A stretch of 47,883 nucleotides of DNA from Chloroflexota bacterium (GTDB lineage Bacteria; Chloroflexota; UBA11872; UBA12225): NCBI GenBank assembly GCA_947446285.1, contig CANFGH010000013.1:1-47883 (forward strand), written 5' to 3'. The notes under the pieces are model-generated. The model did no database searches. It was not told the origin of the DNA and saw only the letters and a program-made list of their open reading frames with translations. Of the stretch, positions 20,140-30,488 are shown in pieces. A program made the translations under genes and the position numbers. Within the stretch, counting starts at the first letter, position 1. Each line of letters starts with the position of its first letter.

Positions 20140-20223
20140 TTCGGGACACCCTGGGTTCGTGTTTTCGTCATGGCCTTGGTGCCGAGGAAGCCAACCGTCT
20201 CACCCCACCAATGGTGGTGAACG

Positions 20224-21351
20224 TCACGCATCGCTCTTGTCATGGGCGCGTCCGTACGCGACGGCCATCCGCGCTGAAGTCTGGTGATCTGCGCCCGCGT
20301 CGGAAGATGCCTTTGCTGCAGGGTTCCAGCATGCCATGAGGTGATCGGTTGAGCCGGGCACGGCCGAACCGTTCGTGTGGGCGAGGTTTGGTCTCTCACT
20401 GCGACAGTGATCGGTGACCGCGTCGCACCGTGAGGCAAAGGCGCACCCTGGTGGCAGGTTTGTAAGTTCCGGCGGAGTTCCGGGGATCGTGAAGAAAATT
20501 CCTTTGCCCTGACGATCCAGCCGCGGAACACATGCCAGAAGGCCTGCCGTATACCGGTGGTGAGGATGTCGGAACAGGTCACCAGCGCTTGCGGTCTCGG
20601 CGATACGACCGCAATACATCACCGCGACACGGTTGCAATGACCGGCCACGATCCCGAGATTGTGGGTGATCAGGAGCAACGCCATGCCGGTTTCGCGCTT
20701 GATTTCGTCCAGAAGTTCGAGGATCTGTGCCTGGACGGTCGCATCGAGGGCGGTGGTGGGCTCATCGGCAATCAGGATTGCGGGTTCGCAGGAGATCGCC
20801 AGAGCAATCATCACCCTCTGGCGCATTCCCCCCGAAAGTTGATGGGGGTATGCGTCAAGGCGCTTCCGCGGTTCCGGGATGCCGACACGTGACAGGAGAT
20901 CGGCGGCACGCGACCGAGCGGTTTCGCCGCGCATGCCGAGATGGATATCCAACACTTCGACGATATGGTCTCCGACCGTCATGACCGGGTTCAGGGCGGT
21001 GAGCGGATCCTGTGGGATCAGTGCAATGCGCTTGCCACGAAGTCGGTTCATGTCCCGTTCCGAAATGGACAGGAGATCACGCCCCTCAAATTCGATGGAG
21101 CCCCCATCGATCTTGCCGGGTGCGGGCACGCTGCGGAGCAGGGAGAGTGCCGTGTCGGTCTTGCCGCAGCCGCTTTCACCGACCAGACCTAAGGTCTCAC
21201 CGGCGTTCAGCGTGAAGGACACTCCGTCGACGGCACGGACCCGCCCACGTCGGGTGTCAAACTCGACACGGAGGTCACGAACGGAAAGGACTGGGCCTAC
21301 GGTACTCGTCGAGTTACCAGATGCGTTGCTGACGTCACTACTCGATCGCAT
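20224..21351 (-). CDS. Oligopeptide/dipeptide ABC transporter ATP-binding protein (OppD/DppD-like)
   Basis: GESGCGKTDTALSLLR, SGGMRQRVMIALAISCEPAILIADEPTTALDATVQAQ, 'PPGCAFASRCDAVTDHC'. Confidence 0.95.
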   Translation of the reverse strand: MRSSSDVSNASGNSTSTVGPVLSVRDLRVEFDTRRGRVRAVDGVSFTLNAGETLGLVGESGCGKTDTALSLLRSVPAPGKIDGGSIEFEGRDLLSISERDMNRLRGKRIALIPQDPLTALNPVMTVGDHIVEVLDIHLGMRGETARSRAADLLSRVGIPEPRKRLDAYPHQLSGGMRQRVMIALAISCEPAILIADEPTTALDATVQAQILELLDEIKRETGMALLLITHNLGIVAGHCNRVAVMYCGRIAETASAGDLFRHPHHRYTAGLLACVPRLDRQGKGIFFTIPGTPPELTNLPPGCAFASRCDAVTDHCRSERPNLAHTNGSAVPGSTDHLMACWNPAAKASSDAGADHQTSARMAVAYGRAHDKSDA

Positions 21352-21372
21352 TGATGATTCTCATGAAGAGGA

Positions 21373-21409
21373 CGGGGCCCGCGCTTCCTGTTTGGTCGTG
21401 CGGGCCCCG
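21373..21409 (-). terminator. 10-bp GC hairpin between the SBP gene and oppD-like gene
   Basis: CGGGGCCCGC (21373-21382) pairs perfectly with GCGGGCCCCG (21400-21409). No U-tract follows, so it could be an mRNA-stabilising or attenuator hairpin. Confidence 0.7.
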
Positions 21410-21435
21410 CAACTGCGTCGATGGGCGTCCCAGAT

Positions 21436-23163
21436 CTAGCGGAACTTGGTGACGTCGCTCGAGATGTAGAGCTGCGGAATAGCGAGAGTCGCCGTCCCGA
21501 AGCCGGGCCACTGCAGGCCGGTGTATCCGAACGAGTTTGCGGTGAGGATTTCACCCTTCAGATACGGCTTGTAGAGGAACCCGGCGAGTTTGTGGTATAC
21601 GAACAGGCCAACACAGTCCTCGACGAGGATCTTCTCGGCCTGCATCATCATTTCCGAGCGCTTGGCTGGCTCGGTGGTCATGATGCCACCCTGCTTGACC
21701 AAGCGGTCGAACTCGTCATTCTTCCAGGAATGGCGTCCACCGGACAACCACACCCCGAGCATGTTGGTGGCGTCGAAGTAGTCCATGCCATAGGAGAGCC
21801 AACCAACCGCAATCTCGGTGGGCTTGGCGTTGAGCTTGGCCATGAACGACGGCTGGTCGAGGTTTTCAAGCGTCAACTCGATATTGAGGACCTGCTTGAA
21901 CCCGGCCGTAAGGGCCTGGCACACGTCCTTGTCAACCTGCGCGCTGCCACGGATGTAGAGGGTGGTCTTCGGGAAGCCACGGCCGTCAGGAAAACCAGCT
22001 TCGGCGAGCAGTCGCTTGGCTGCGGCTGGGTCGAAGGTCTGGATTGGCTTGAGCGCCTCCTGATTGGCGTCCGGGAACCCCGGTGCGAGCCAGGAGTAGG
22101 CCGGAATGGCGAGCGGACGGAGGATGGCATCGATGATGCCTTCACGGTCCACGGCCTTCGAAAGCGCCTGCCGAAGCTTCAAGTTATCCCACGGCTTGGT
22201 GTTGACATCGAAGAACAGGTAATACGTGCGGAAGTCCTGCGGGTTGGTCGCGAATTGACGGCTGAGCTCCGGGTCCGCATTGACCAACGCGATTTCGGCC
22301 GGGCTCGTCACTTCGGTGCTGTCAACTTCGTTCGCCTGATACCGCAGGAAATTGCTGCCACCGCGGACGACGTTCGCGATCTGGGAGGTGATGTTTGGCT
22401 TGAGGGCACCCGTGTACTTCGGGTTCGCCTTGACAACGAACCGGCGGTCTGGCTGCCACTCGGCCAGGTAGTAGGGGCCTGAGGTCACCGACGTTGAAAC
22501 GTTGATGTTGTACTTGCCTGAGCCGTACTTGTTGAGTGCAACCTTGTTCAGAGGCCAGGAGTACAACATCATTGCCGGCAGATATGGGACCGGGTCAACG
22601 GTTTCAACCTCGAAGTCGGTCGGAACCGACCCGACCCTGACACCGACCTGATCCAAGGTGACGGTTCCCTTGGTGGCTTCGGTGTAGTTCTTGATGATGC
22701 CGTTCCAGTACCACGTGAAGTCCCACGCGTGCTTCGGGTCGGCTGAATAGCGGAACGTCTCGACGTAGTCGGCCGCGGTCACTGCGCTGCCGTCGCTCCA
22801 CTTGAGGTTGGGGTCGATATGGAACGTCCATACCTTGCCGTCAGCGCTGCATTCCCAACCCATGGCGGTGCCGGGAATGACGCCAAAGTCCTTGGTCATG
22901 CGGGTCAACGGCTCGGCGAACAGATCCGAAAGGCCGGCGCGGTTGTAGACCCCTTCGTAGAGGTCCATGCACTCGCCCTTGAGACCTTCGCCGTCCCACG
23001 ATGTGATCATCACCTGCTTGTCAGCGGTTGCTGCATCCGAACCAACCTGATGCAGCGAAGACGCAAACGCCCGTCCTCCGGATAGGCCTGCCAAGCCGGC
23101 GGCGCCGGCGGCCAGACCACGCATGGCCTGCCGACGGTCAAACCGCGAGTCTCTCATTGCCAT
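21436..23163 (-). CDS. ABC transporter substrate-binding protein, SBP_bac_5 family
   Basis: Tat/signal-like N-terminus RRQAMRGLAAGAAGLAGLSGGRAFA; 'YNRAGLSDLFAEPLTRMTKDFGVIPGTAMGWECSADGKVWTFHIDPNLKWSDGSAVTAADYVETFRYSADP'; SD GGAGGAG upstream. Confidence 0.94.
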   Translation of the reverse strand: MAMRDSRFDRRQAMRGLAAGAAGLAGLSGGRAFASSLHQVGSDAATADKQVMITSWDGEGLKGECMDLYEGVYNRAGLSDLFAEPLTRMTKDFGVIPGTAMGWECSADGKVWTFHIDPNLKWSDGSAVTAADYVETFRYSADPKHAWDFTWYWNGIIKNYTEATKGTVTLDQVGVRVGSVPTDFEVETVDPVPYLPAMMLYSWPLNKVALNKYGSGKYNINVSTSVTSGPYYLAEWQPDRRFVVKANPKYTGALKPNITSQIANVVRGGSNFLRYQANEVDSTEVTSPAEIALVNADPELSRQFATNPQDFRTYYLFFDVNTKPWDNLKLRQALSKAVDREGIIDAILRPLAIPAYSWLAPGFPDANQEALKPIQTFDPAAAKRLLAEAGFPDGRGFPKTTLYIRGSAQVDKDVCQALTAGFKQVLNIELTLENLDQPSFMAKLNAKPTEIAVGWLSYGMDYFDATNMLGVWLSGGRHSWKNDEFDRLVKQGGIMTTEPAKRSEMMMQAEKILVEDCVGLFVYHKLAGFLYKPYLKGEILTANSFGYTGLQWPGFGTATLAIPQLYISSDVTKFR

Positions 23164-23320
23164 TGTCTGGACTCCTCCTGTTTTGATGCTGCGGGCGTCC
23201 GTATCCGCCCAGTAACACTCCGGTTAAAAATGCGCGAGGCTAAGTAAGCGTACCATCGCCCCTGATGTGGGTCGAACCATGGCGACACGGCTGCCAGGCC
23301 GACCCGCAAATCCCACTGGG

Positions 23321-24274
23321 TTACCGTTGACCTTGCGGGTCGAGGGCATCCCGTAGTCCGTCGCCAAGGAAACTGAACGCAAGCATCGTGACCGCGATGC
23401 AACCCGTCGGAATCATCGCCAGATACCAGTACACCGAAGCAAACCGGCTTGATTCGGCGACCATCTTTCCCCAACTTGGGATCGGGTCATTCACACCCAA
23501 CCCAAGGAAACTGAGTCCAGCTTCTCCGAAGATTGCGCCTGGAATGCCGAGGGTGAACATCACGATGATCGGTCCAGCGGCATTCACCATCACGTGCCGG
23601 AACATGATTGACCACTCACTCATGCCCAAGGCGCGCGCAGCGGTCACGAAGTCACGTTCACGCAGTGTCATGAACTGCGCGCGTCCAAGACGGCATACCC
23701 CGACCCATCCGGTGATGCCTTGGAAGATGATGACATTCTGGAGGTCGTGGCCAAAGAGCGTGAGGAGGAAAAGTGCCAACAAGATTGACGGAACTGCGGT
23801 CATGAATTCGACAAGCCGGAGGACCGTCGAATCAACCCGTCCGCCGAACCACCCGGCCGCGGCACCCAGGGGCAAGCCGATTGCCAGGGTGATCAACGGC
23901 ACACTGAAGCCGACAATCATCGAGGTTCTTGCGCCGTAGATGAGCCGGCTCCAGAAGTCTCGCCCAATTGCGTCGGTTCCAAGTGGGTACTTGGCAAACA
24001 TGCAGTCCGGGAACGGTAGTGAACCCTTTGGATCTGCACACGGCGGGAACTTCAGCGCGTCCCTCAGCACCGAGTAATCGTAAGAAGTCGTCGCGATGAG
24101 GGGTGCCAGCAGCCCTCCACCTGTGATCACCACAACGAAGACCAATCCGATTGCTGCAAGTCGGTTGCGAAAGAACCGTTGGATCGACTGGCGCATGGGA
24201 CTGTTGGCCGCCTCAATTCGGGAGGCCTCACCACTGATGGTGTCGGTGTCGGAGGGCAATTGCAGTGACGTCAT
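23321..24274 (-). CDS. Oligopeptide/dipeptide ABC transporter permease (OppC/DppC-like)
   Basis: 'PLGTDAIGRDFWSRLIYGARTSMIVGF' and 'EAGLSFLGLGVNDPIPSWGKMVAES'. Confidence 0.95.
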   Translation of the reverse strand: MTSLQLPSDTDTISGEASRIEAANSPMRQSIQRFFRNRLAAIGLVFVVVITGGGLLAPLIATTSYDYSVLRDALKFPPCADPKGSLPFPDCMFAKYPLGTDAIGRDFWSRLIYGARTSMIVGFSVPLITLAIGLPLGAAAGWFGGRVDSTVLRLVEFMTAVPSILLALFLLTLFGHDLQNVIIFQGITGWVGVCRLGRAQFMTLRERDFVTAARALGMSEWSIMFRHVMVNAAGPIIVMFTLGIPGAIFGEAGLSFLGLGVNDPIPSWGKMVAESSRFASVYWYLAMIPTGCIAVTMLAFSFLGDGLRDALDPQGQR

Positions 24275-25215
24275 CGCACTTCGCCGCCGACCCGCATCCG
24301 CGGGTCAGCCAGGCCATACAGCACGTCACTGATGATGTACGTCGCTCCCCAGAGGACCGCGACCATCAACATCATCGCCATGATCATCGGATAATCCCGG
24401 AACTGCGCGCTTGATGTGAAGAACCGCCCCAGACCCGGGATGGAGAACATCCCTTCGATAAAGATCGATCCCGTCAACACGTCAGGGATGCTCGGACCCA
24501 GTACGGTGATGAGGGGTACGAGGGCATTCCGCAACGTATATCGGAGCATCACCCGGTGCCATGGCAGACCTCGTGCCCGTGCGAGGCGGACATACTCTGA
24601 CCGCAATACCTCAAGCATGCTGGCCCGGGTGTAGCGAGCGACGATCGCCATCGGTCCCAGCCCGTACGCGATGACCGGCATGATGAGCTGCTCTGGCTTG
24701 CCCCATCCTCCTGTCGGAAGCCACCGGAGCTTGACACTCAGGAAGTACACAAGCAGGAACCCGATGATGAAACTGGGCAGGGTCAGTCCCAACGTGGCGA
24801 CAAAGGTGACAACCCGGTCAATCCATGAGTTCTGCCAGACGGCGGCGGTGATCCCGAACAGAATTCCCAGCGTGTAGGAGATCGTGATGGTAATCACACC
24901 AACAATGATCGTGACGGGCCATGCGCGCTGGACCAGAGAAACCACCGTCTCTGAAGGCGACTGGAACGGAATGCCGAAGTCGAAGTGAAGGATCGCCCAC
25001 AGCCACTTGAAGTACTGGACGTAGACCGGCTGATCGAGGCCATACTTCCGGTTGATGTTCGCCATCTGCTCGGCCGGAAGCGGTTGTTTCTCGAAGGTGA
25101 ACGGACCTCCGGGGACCTGATGCATCAGGAAAAACACCACGGCACTCAAGGCCAAAATGACCATGAGTAATCCGAAGACCCGTCCAGCCAAGTACCGCGT
25201 AAATGCGCCGCTCAT
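24271..25215 (-). CDS. Oligopeptide/dipeptide ABC transporter permease (OppB/DppB-like)
   Basis: 'RVFGLLMVILALSAVVFFLMHQVPGGPF', 'YVRLARARGLPWHRVMLRYTLRNALVPLITVLG'. Start re-assigned to ATG at 25215 (MSGAFTRYLAGR). Confidence 0.94.
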   Translation of the reverse strand: MSGAFTRYLAGRVFGLLMVILALSAVVFFLMHQVPGGPFTFEKQPLPAEQMANINRKYGLDQPVYVQYFKWLWAILHFDFGIPFQSPSETVVSLVQRAWPVTIIVGVITITISYTLGILFGITAAVWQNSWIDRVVTFVATLGLTLPSFIIGFLLVYFLSVKLRWLPTGGWGKPEQLIMPVIAYGLGPMAIVARYTRASMLEVLRSEYVRLARARGLPWHRVMLRYTLRNALVPLITVLGPSIPDVLTGSIFIEGMFSIPGLGRFFTSSAQFRDYPMIMAMMLMVAVLWGATYIISDVLYGLADPRMRVGGEVR

Positions 25216-25644
25216 CTCAACCTCAAACCACCACCAACGGCGACTGGTCCGTCCCGACGACCGACTGCGGGAAGGCTTGGTACCAAACCGCATCTGTGCG
25301 TTGCTGCGTGCCCCCCGGCAGTGCGTCGGTTAAAGAGTGCGTTGCAACCGTCGTGATTGCAGCTTGGCTCCTGCATTGGAACCAGGCCCCAAGGTCAAGA
25401 GTTGTACGGGCTTGCCCGGACGCATGACGCTTCGTCTCCCCAGACGTTCCACGCCACCCCTCAAACGGGACCTGCAAACCCGCCCGTCCACCCCGGTCGA
25501 GGTTCGTTGGGGCGAATGATACTGCCAGACATGATCAGACGCACAAGGCGGCAATCTTCATTCCTGAGGTCTATCGGAGACTCTGTGCATTCCCTGCCTT
25601 TCGTAATTCCACTGGACGCTGCCTGCTACGCAATTCTCAAGGCG

Positions 25645-28233
25645 CTAGCGGGACGTGTTAGGCCTACTCGAATAGGCGAATGGCATCCGCCAACGGAGGT
25701 TGCGCCACGTCTCCTCGACAGATCGGCGTTCCTCGTCAGTTGGGATTACACCCCCGTATAAGGTGCGTGCGTAGACCATGGCAATCACGCCCGGATTGCC
25801 GGTTGGTGGACCGACGGTGTCTCGAAACCGGCGGATGATCCAGTTGGTCGGACGGGAGAACGCGTCATCCATGTGTCGGTCCAGCGCGTTAGCGAACTCC
25901 ATCGGTGTTTGTGACGGTGGTGGCCCAATGCCAACGAGACGGGCGAAGAACGTGAGCTGCCAATATGCGTGGATGACGGCGTCTCTCGGCGGGCGACGGC
26001 GTTCGAGATAGTCTCCGCCATATCGATACACGCCAGCCCCAAAGGCGACCGCGCCTATCACGCCCGCGATGGCCCATGCGATCCATCCGGCGACATCGGC
26101 TGCAGCCGACCAAGCGAAGTCAAGTGACCCGGGAACGAATGACGCCCCTTGGTCATCGGCGATTGGTCCCACCAGGGTGGCCGGATCACCATTGTCGCCG
26201 CATTCACCGAATGTGCTGTATCCGTACTCATAGCAGTCGAGTGGCTCCGAATACGTTCCGGATACAGGAACCTCGGGCCGCACCTTCGCCGGCCGGTACC
26301 CGGATGGTTCGAAGGCAATCCATCCGTAATTCGGGAAGTACACCTCCGGCCAGGAATGTGCCTCTTCCTCGGTGATGACGTACTGGCTGGATGCAGGGTC
26401 GAGGGTGCCGGTCACGTAGCCGGTTGCAAGCCGTGCCGGTACACCTTGGGCGCGCAAAAGTACCACCATCGATGTTGCGAAGTAATCGCAGTAGCCTTGC
26501 TTGGAATCGAACAGGAAGTATTCGACCGCATCCCGGTCTGCAGGAACCGCCTTGACGTCAAGGGTGTACGGATAGCGGCGGAGGAACTGTTCCACCGTGG
26601 TAGCGCGATCGTACGTCGACTTCCGTCCTCGCCCCAAGGTGAGTGCAAGATCGCGGACCTTTTGCGGGACATCTGGAAGTTGGGTGTACCGCTTGACCCA
26701 TTCCGGATTGTCGAGAGGGGCCGCTCGCAGTTCCTCGGCACTCGCACGGCTTGCAAACGCGTCTACTTGGTACCGGAGGCTAGGAATGGCGGGTCTCCGG
26801 GCCCGTATGGCGCTGAAATCTACGGCAGCGGCGTCGGGGGATGCAGCGTACATCCGGTACGAGACGCTCAAGGTCGTCGGTTCATCCGGAACATAGAGCA
26901 AGTCGCTCTTTGACTGCTGGATCGTGATATCTGCAGTGATCTTCTCGCGGCGTGTGAACCGACTGGGGATGACCGGCTGCTTATCCGTCCGGGTGACTGG
27001 CGACCGGTCGGAAGTGATCCATTCCTTCCCGGTCCAGACGTCATACGACGCGCCCCGCCAGTACTCCGGTTCGGCGCTTGCGATGGTCATCACAATCCGC
27101 TGGGTCAATTTCACGGGACCAGACAAGGTAAGCCGGTCGCGTCCGGCACCGGAATTCTTCTGGGGGTTGTTCACTCCCGAGAAGAAGCGGTTCGACGCGT
27201 TTTCCATGTCCGTCCATTGTTCACCCATGTACTCCCAGAAGGCATTGGAGACCGGGTTTTCCCCGAGGCGGGGCCCGAGCAACGCAAGGAGTGCAAGGCC
27301 ACAGATGACCACGAAACTGCTTACGGTGACGTCGAAGAGCAATCCAGATGGAAACGCCACATTGAGCACGTGCCACCGGCGTTGCAACGACGCCACATTC
27401 AGGGTGACTGCGAGCAGAAGCAATGTGATGAGGAAGATTGCGAACGGTGCCCGGGCATCACCCGTGTAGGTTGCATTCGTGCCGAGGACTATCGCGGTCG
27501 GCAGGGATGCGAGGACGACGTCCTGCCGTCGGTAGAGACCCCATGCACCGGCAAGTCCCTGCACCCACGCGATCACGCCGATGGTCATCAGGAACACGGT
27601 ATTGTCGGTAACCGCCTTCCCCGACGAGCCTTGCTGGACCCACACCGCAATCCGGTAGCCGAAGTCCGCGGCGCCATTTCCGAACGCCACGAACGCGCCA
27701 CCGAGCGTCCAAAGAGGTGGTACGGGTGTCAATGCGCCACTTGCCGAGCGTACTGATGCCCCTTTTGCGGAAGCCTCACGCAACACCGGGTCGGTCAACC
27801 AGATCCACGTTCCGCGGGCGGTCATGCGTGCTAGCCGTGACCAGTCCTCGAATGGCGGCAAGAGGTGACCGACCTGGACATAGACGACGGTGAGGCCGAG
27901 GACAAGACCAAGTGCGAGGGCGATTGGGCCCTTGACCCGGACATGAAGCAATACCCCTCCGACAACGAAGGCACCGACCGCGAGGCCATACACGATCTCG
28001 GTCCCGGTTGCCCACCGGCCACGATCAACACTCGCGACCGTGCTGAGAATCATCGTCAGGAGAAGCGCCGTTGAGATCCATCCTTCGCGGGTCGCCAGGA
28101 TTGAACGGTATCGGCCCGCGCTGATTGCACGACGGTCTGACGCGTCGCCCCGGGGTTGCCGAATGGTGTCGTTGACCAGTGCGGAGACCGAGGTCATGGT
28201 GTCCGCATCTCTTGACAGTTCATGCAAGCGCAC
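25645..28233 (-). CDS. TgpA-like transmembrane transglutaminase-domain protein
   Basis: N-terminal TM helices, transglutaminase core 'SKQGYCDYFATSMVVLLRAQGVPARLATGYVTG...AHSWPEVYFPNYGWIAFEPSG', C-terminal TM and DUF4129-like tail. Confidence 0.92.
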   Translation of the reverse strand: MRLHELSRDADTMTSVSALVNDTIRQPRGDASDRRAISAGRYRSILATREGWISTALLLTMILSTVASVDRGRWATGTEIVYGLAVGAFVVGGVLLHVRVKGPIALALGLVLGLTVVYVQVGHLLPPFEDWSRLARMTARGTWIWLTDPVLREASAKGASVRSASGALTPVPPLWTLGGAFVAFGNGAADFGYRIAVWVQQGSSGKAVTDNTVFLMTIGVIAWVQGLAGAWGLYRRQDVVLASLPTAIVLGTNATYTGDARAPFAIFLITLLLLAVTLNVASLQRRWHVLNVAFPSGLLFDVTVSSFVVICGLALLALLGPRLGENPVSNAFWEYMGEQWTDMENASNRFFSGVNNPQKNSGAGRDRLTLSGPVKLTQRIVMTIASAEPEYWRGASYDVWTGKEWITSDRSPVTRTDKQPVIPSRFTRREKITADITIQQSKSDLLYVPDEPTTLSVSYRMYAASPDAAAVDFSAIRARRPAIPSLRYQVDAFASRASAEELRAAPLDNPEWVKRYTQLPDVPQKVRDLALTLGRGRKSTYDRATTVEQFLRRYPYTLDVKAVPADRDAVEYFLFDSKQGYCDYFATSMVVLLRAQGVPARLATGYVTGTLDPASSQYVITEEEAHSWPEVYFPNYGWIAFEPSGYRPAKVRPEVPVSGTYSEPLDCYEYGYSTFGECGDNGDPATLVGPIADDQGASFVPGSLDFAWSAAADVAGWIAWAIAGVIGAVAFGAGVYRYGGDYLERRRPPRDAVIHAYWQLTFFARLVGIGPPPSQTPMEFANALDRHMDDAFSRPTNWIIRRFRDTVGPPTGNPGVIAMVYARTLYGGVIPTDEERRSVEETWRNLRWRMPFAYSSRPNTSR

Positions 28234-28242
28234 ATCATGGTT

Positions 28243-29605
28243 TCAGTTCATGTGCCCACGGGGGGCCGGCGAAGTCGATTGACCGACGATCTGGAATTGC
28301 TGACCCTGCTGCACGACGTGGGTTTGGAACCCGGCACTCCCAAGTTGTGCTTGGAGTGCACGGGCCGATACAGACGTTCTCCCGCCTGGACGTTCACCAC
28401 GGCTGGCAAAGGTTGCTCCGTCAATGAGGATGACCGCGGGCATCGTTGCGCGGGCGCGGGCCGAGTGCAGGTGTTGCAGCCACGCCGGGTCGGTTGACGG
28501 GGTGATCGTCACGACGGACAAGCCCCGACCAAGTGTCGACTGCACGTCGGACAGGACACGGTCCAAGGGCTCGGTGCCGTCGGCGCGCACGGTGGCGAGG
28601 ACTTCCATGAGGCGCCACAGGTGCGCCGAACCCTTGCCCGGTTGCACGATCACTCGCTTTGCGCCAATCGCAACCAGCCCTACCGCCTTGTTGTCTCGGA
28701 GTGCCCGATGAATGAGCGCGCCAGTCACGTTGACGGCATATTCTTCAGTCGACTCCAGACCCTCACCAACGTGGACCCCTTGGTCCAGATCCAGGATGGC
28801 CCACAAGTTCCCCGATGGTTCGAAGTCGAACTCCTTCGATCGCAGTTCCCCCGCGCGCGCGCTCGAAAGCCAGTGGATCCGATGGAGGCTGTCACCCGGC
28901 GCATAGGCCCTGATGCTTGATGCATCGGTCGTGACGTCGAGCGAACGGATGTGTGTGCGCGACGCGCCAGGCAACCGGCCGTACGGCATCGGCAAGTCGG
29001 GTAGATCGAGGAGAGGCGGATAGACGATGAAACTGGTCGAGGCGTGATAGGTAACCATTCCCTGGAAGATGCCAAAGGGATCGCCGGTGACAAGACGCAA
29101 CGGACCCAATTCGTACAGGCCTCGCCGGTTGCACACGGTCCGCATCCGCCACTGACGCTGCTCGAAGCCGCCCAGCGACTGCACTGATCCGGGTTCATAG
29201 CCGGGTACCGTCGATTCGTCCCTGACCTCGACCCAGAGCGCCGGCAGCCGACCACCATTACGAAGGATGAACTCCTCGACGATTGGCTCGCCCACGACAC
29301 ACCACTTGGTCCGCAACACCCGGGTAACCGATAGCCACCTGACCAGGGATCGTGTCCAGATGAACGTGATCGCAACGAGCGCCAACACGGCGTAGACCAT
29401 GTAGTAGAGGATCGGGACACCGGCCACGAGTGCCAGCACCATCAACACAATGCCGAGTATCGGGATTGCAGGACGCAGCAACCGGAGTTCTCCGGTCACG
29501 AGAAAGGCAGGGTCATTTCCACTGGCGGTGGGGGGCACCATTCCGTCGAACCGGGACGTCACCGCCGGTTCGATGGCTGTCGCGCGTCCGCGGGCACCCA
29601 TGGCC
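28243..29605 (-). CDS. DUF58 domain-containing protein
   Basis: Two TM helices, then 'DVTTDASSIRAYAPGDSLHRIHWLSSARAGELRSKEFDFEPSGNLWAILDLD', the DUF58 signature. Start proposed at ATG 29605, because the tracked start 29634 lies upstream of a TATACT box. Confidence 0.92.
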
Positions 29606-29617
29606 ATGCGTGGAGTA
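29603..29617 (-). promoter_or_regulatory. -10-like TATACT 6 nt upstream of the DUF58 ATG (leaderless configuration)
   Basis: Minus strand TATACT-CCACGC-ATG. Confidence 0.5.
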
Positions 29618-29666
29618 TAGGGCGCGTCGGTCACCGGCGGAACATGGGCGCCCCGCCAATATCAGG

Positions 29667-30290
29667 CTATGCTGGTTGCGGAAAGGGTTCCAAATCGAGC
29701 GGTCGGATCATCGCGGTTTCGTCGCAGTTCGCAAACTTCGGACAGCGGTAGCACTCGTACCAGACTTTCAGATGCAAGGTCCCCCGGTCCACTTGGATGA
29801 ATCCCCGCTTCTCGAAGAACCTCGGAACCAGTGTCAAGGTGTACACCTTTGCAATCCGTAGGTCGCGGGCACGTTCGACGCACGCGTCGACCAACGTGCT
29901 CCCAATGCCTCGGGCGGCAACATCCGGATGGATTGCGAGCCCCCGGACTTCGGCAAGGCCAAGCCCAACGGGATGCAGTCCGCACACACCGAGTAGGAAG
30001 TCGCCATCCGGGTGAGGTTGTTCAACGAGACGAAGCGCATCCCCGGGAAGGGAACCACGGGCGACCAAGAACTCATCGATCGACGCCAGGATGTCCGGGG
30101 CCGTGCGAAACAGCATCCGGTTCTGTCTCGCAAAGTGCGAGATCAGTGCCTCCATCTCCGGCACGTCATCGGCCGTTGCCGCACGCACGTGACACGCAAC
30201 ATCCGTACCCCGCTCACGATCGCTGGGTTCGGGTTCGCGGTCTGGTGCGAGCCGGCTGGCATCGGATGCATGAATGACGGTTCGTGTCAT
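29667..30290 (-). CDS. Short ArgA-like N-acetyltransferase (GNAT)
   Basis: 'VRAATADDVPEMEALISHFARQNRML...EVRGLAIHPDVAARGIGSTLVDACVERARDL...FFEKRGFIQVDR.TLHLKVWYECYRCPKFANCDETAM'; the Cys-containing tail is typical of stand-alone ArgA-like GNATs. Confidence 0.85.
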   Translation of the reverse strand: MTRTVIHASDASRLAPDREPEPSDRERGTDVACHVRAATADDVPEMEALISHFARQNRMLFRTAPDILASIDEFLVARGSLPGDALRLVEQPHPDGDFLLGVCGLHPVGLGLAEVRGLAIHPDVAARGIGSTLVDACVERARDLRIAKVYTLTLVPRFFEKRGFIQVDRGTLHLKVWYECYRCPKFANCDETAMIRPLDLEPFPQPA

Positions 30291-30488
30291 GGAGATGTCC
30301 TGTCCGCGCACCCGACCCTGCTGCCCCATCCCATTCCACTGGAGGATGGTCTTTGAGCCCTGCGATGCACGTCCCTACCACTCTACATGGAAGGGCGCGG
30401 GTTCGTCCGAAGTGAGGGGTGAGTTCGCGCCCGGAACGGATCCACCATCTCATCTCCGACACATCGGGTCAGTATCCTGTAGTCCACG

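Noticed and set aside
21421-22482. 353-aa plus-strand ORF opposite the SBP gene
   Set aside because: Antisense shadow of a clear SBP_bac_5 protein; repetitive V/G/E/R composition typical of reverse frames.
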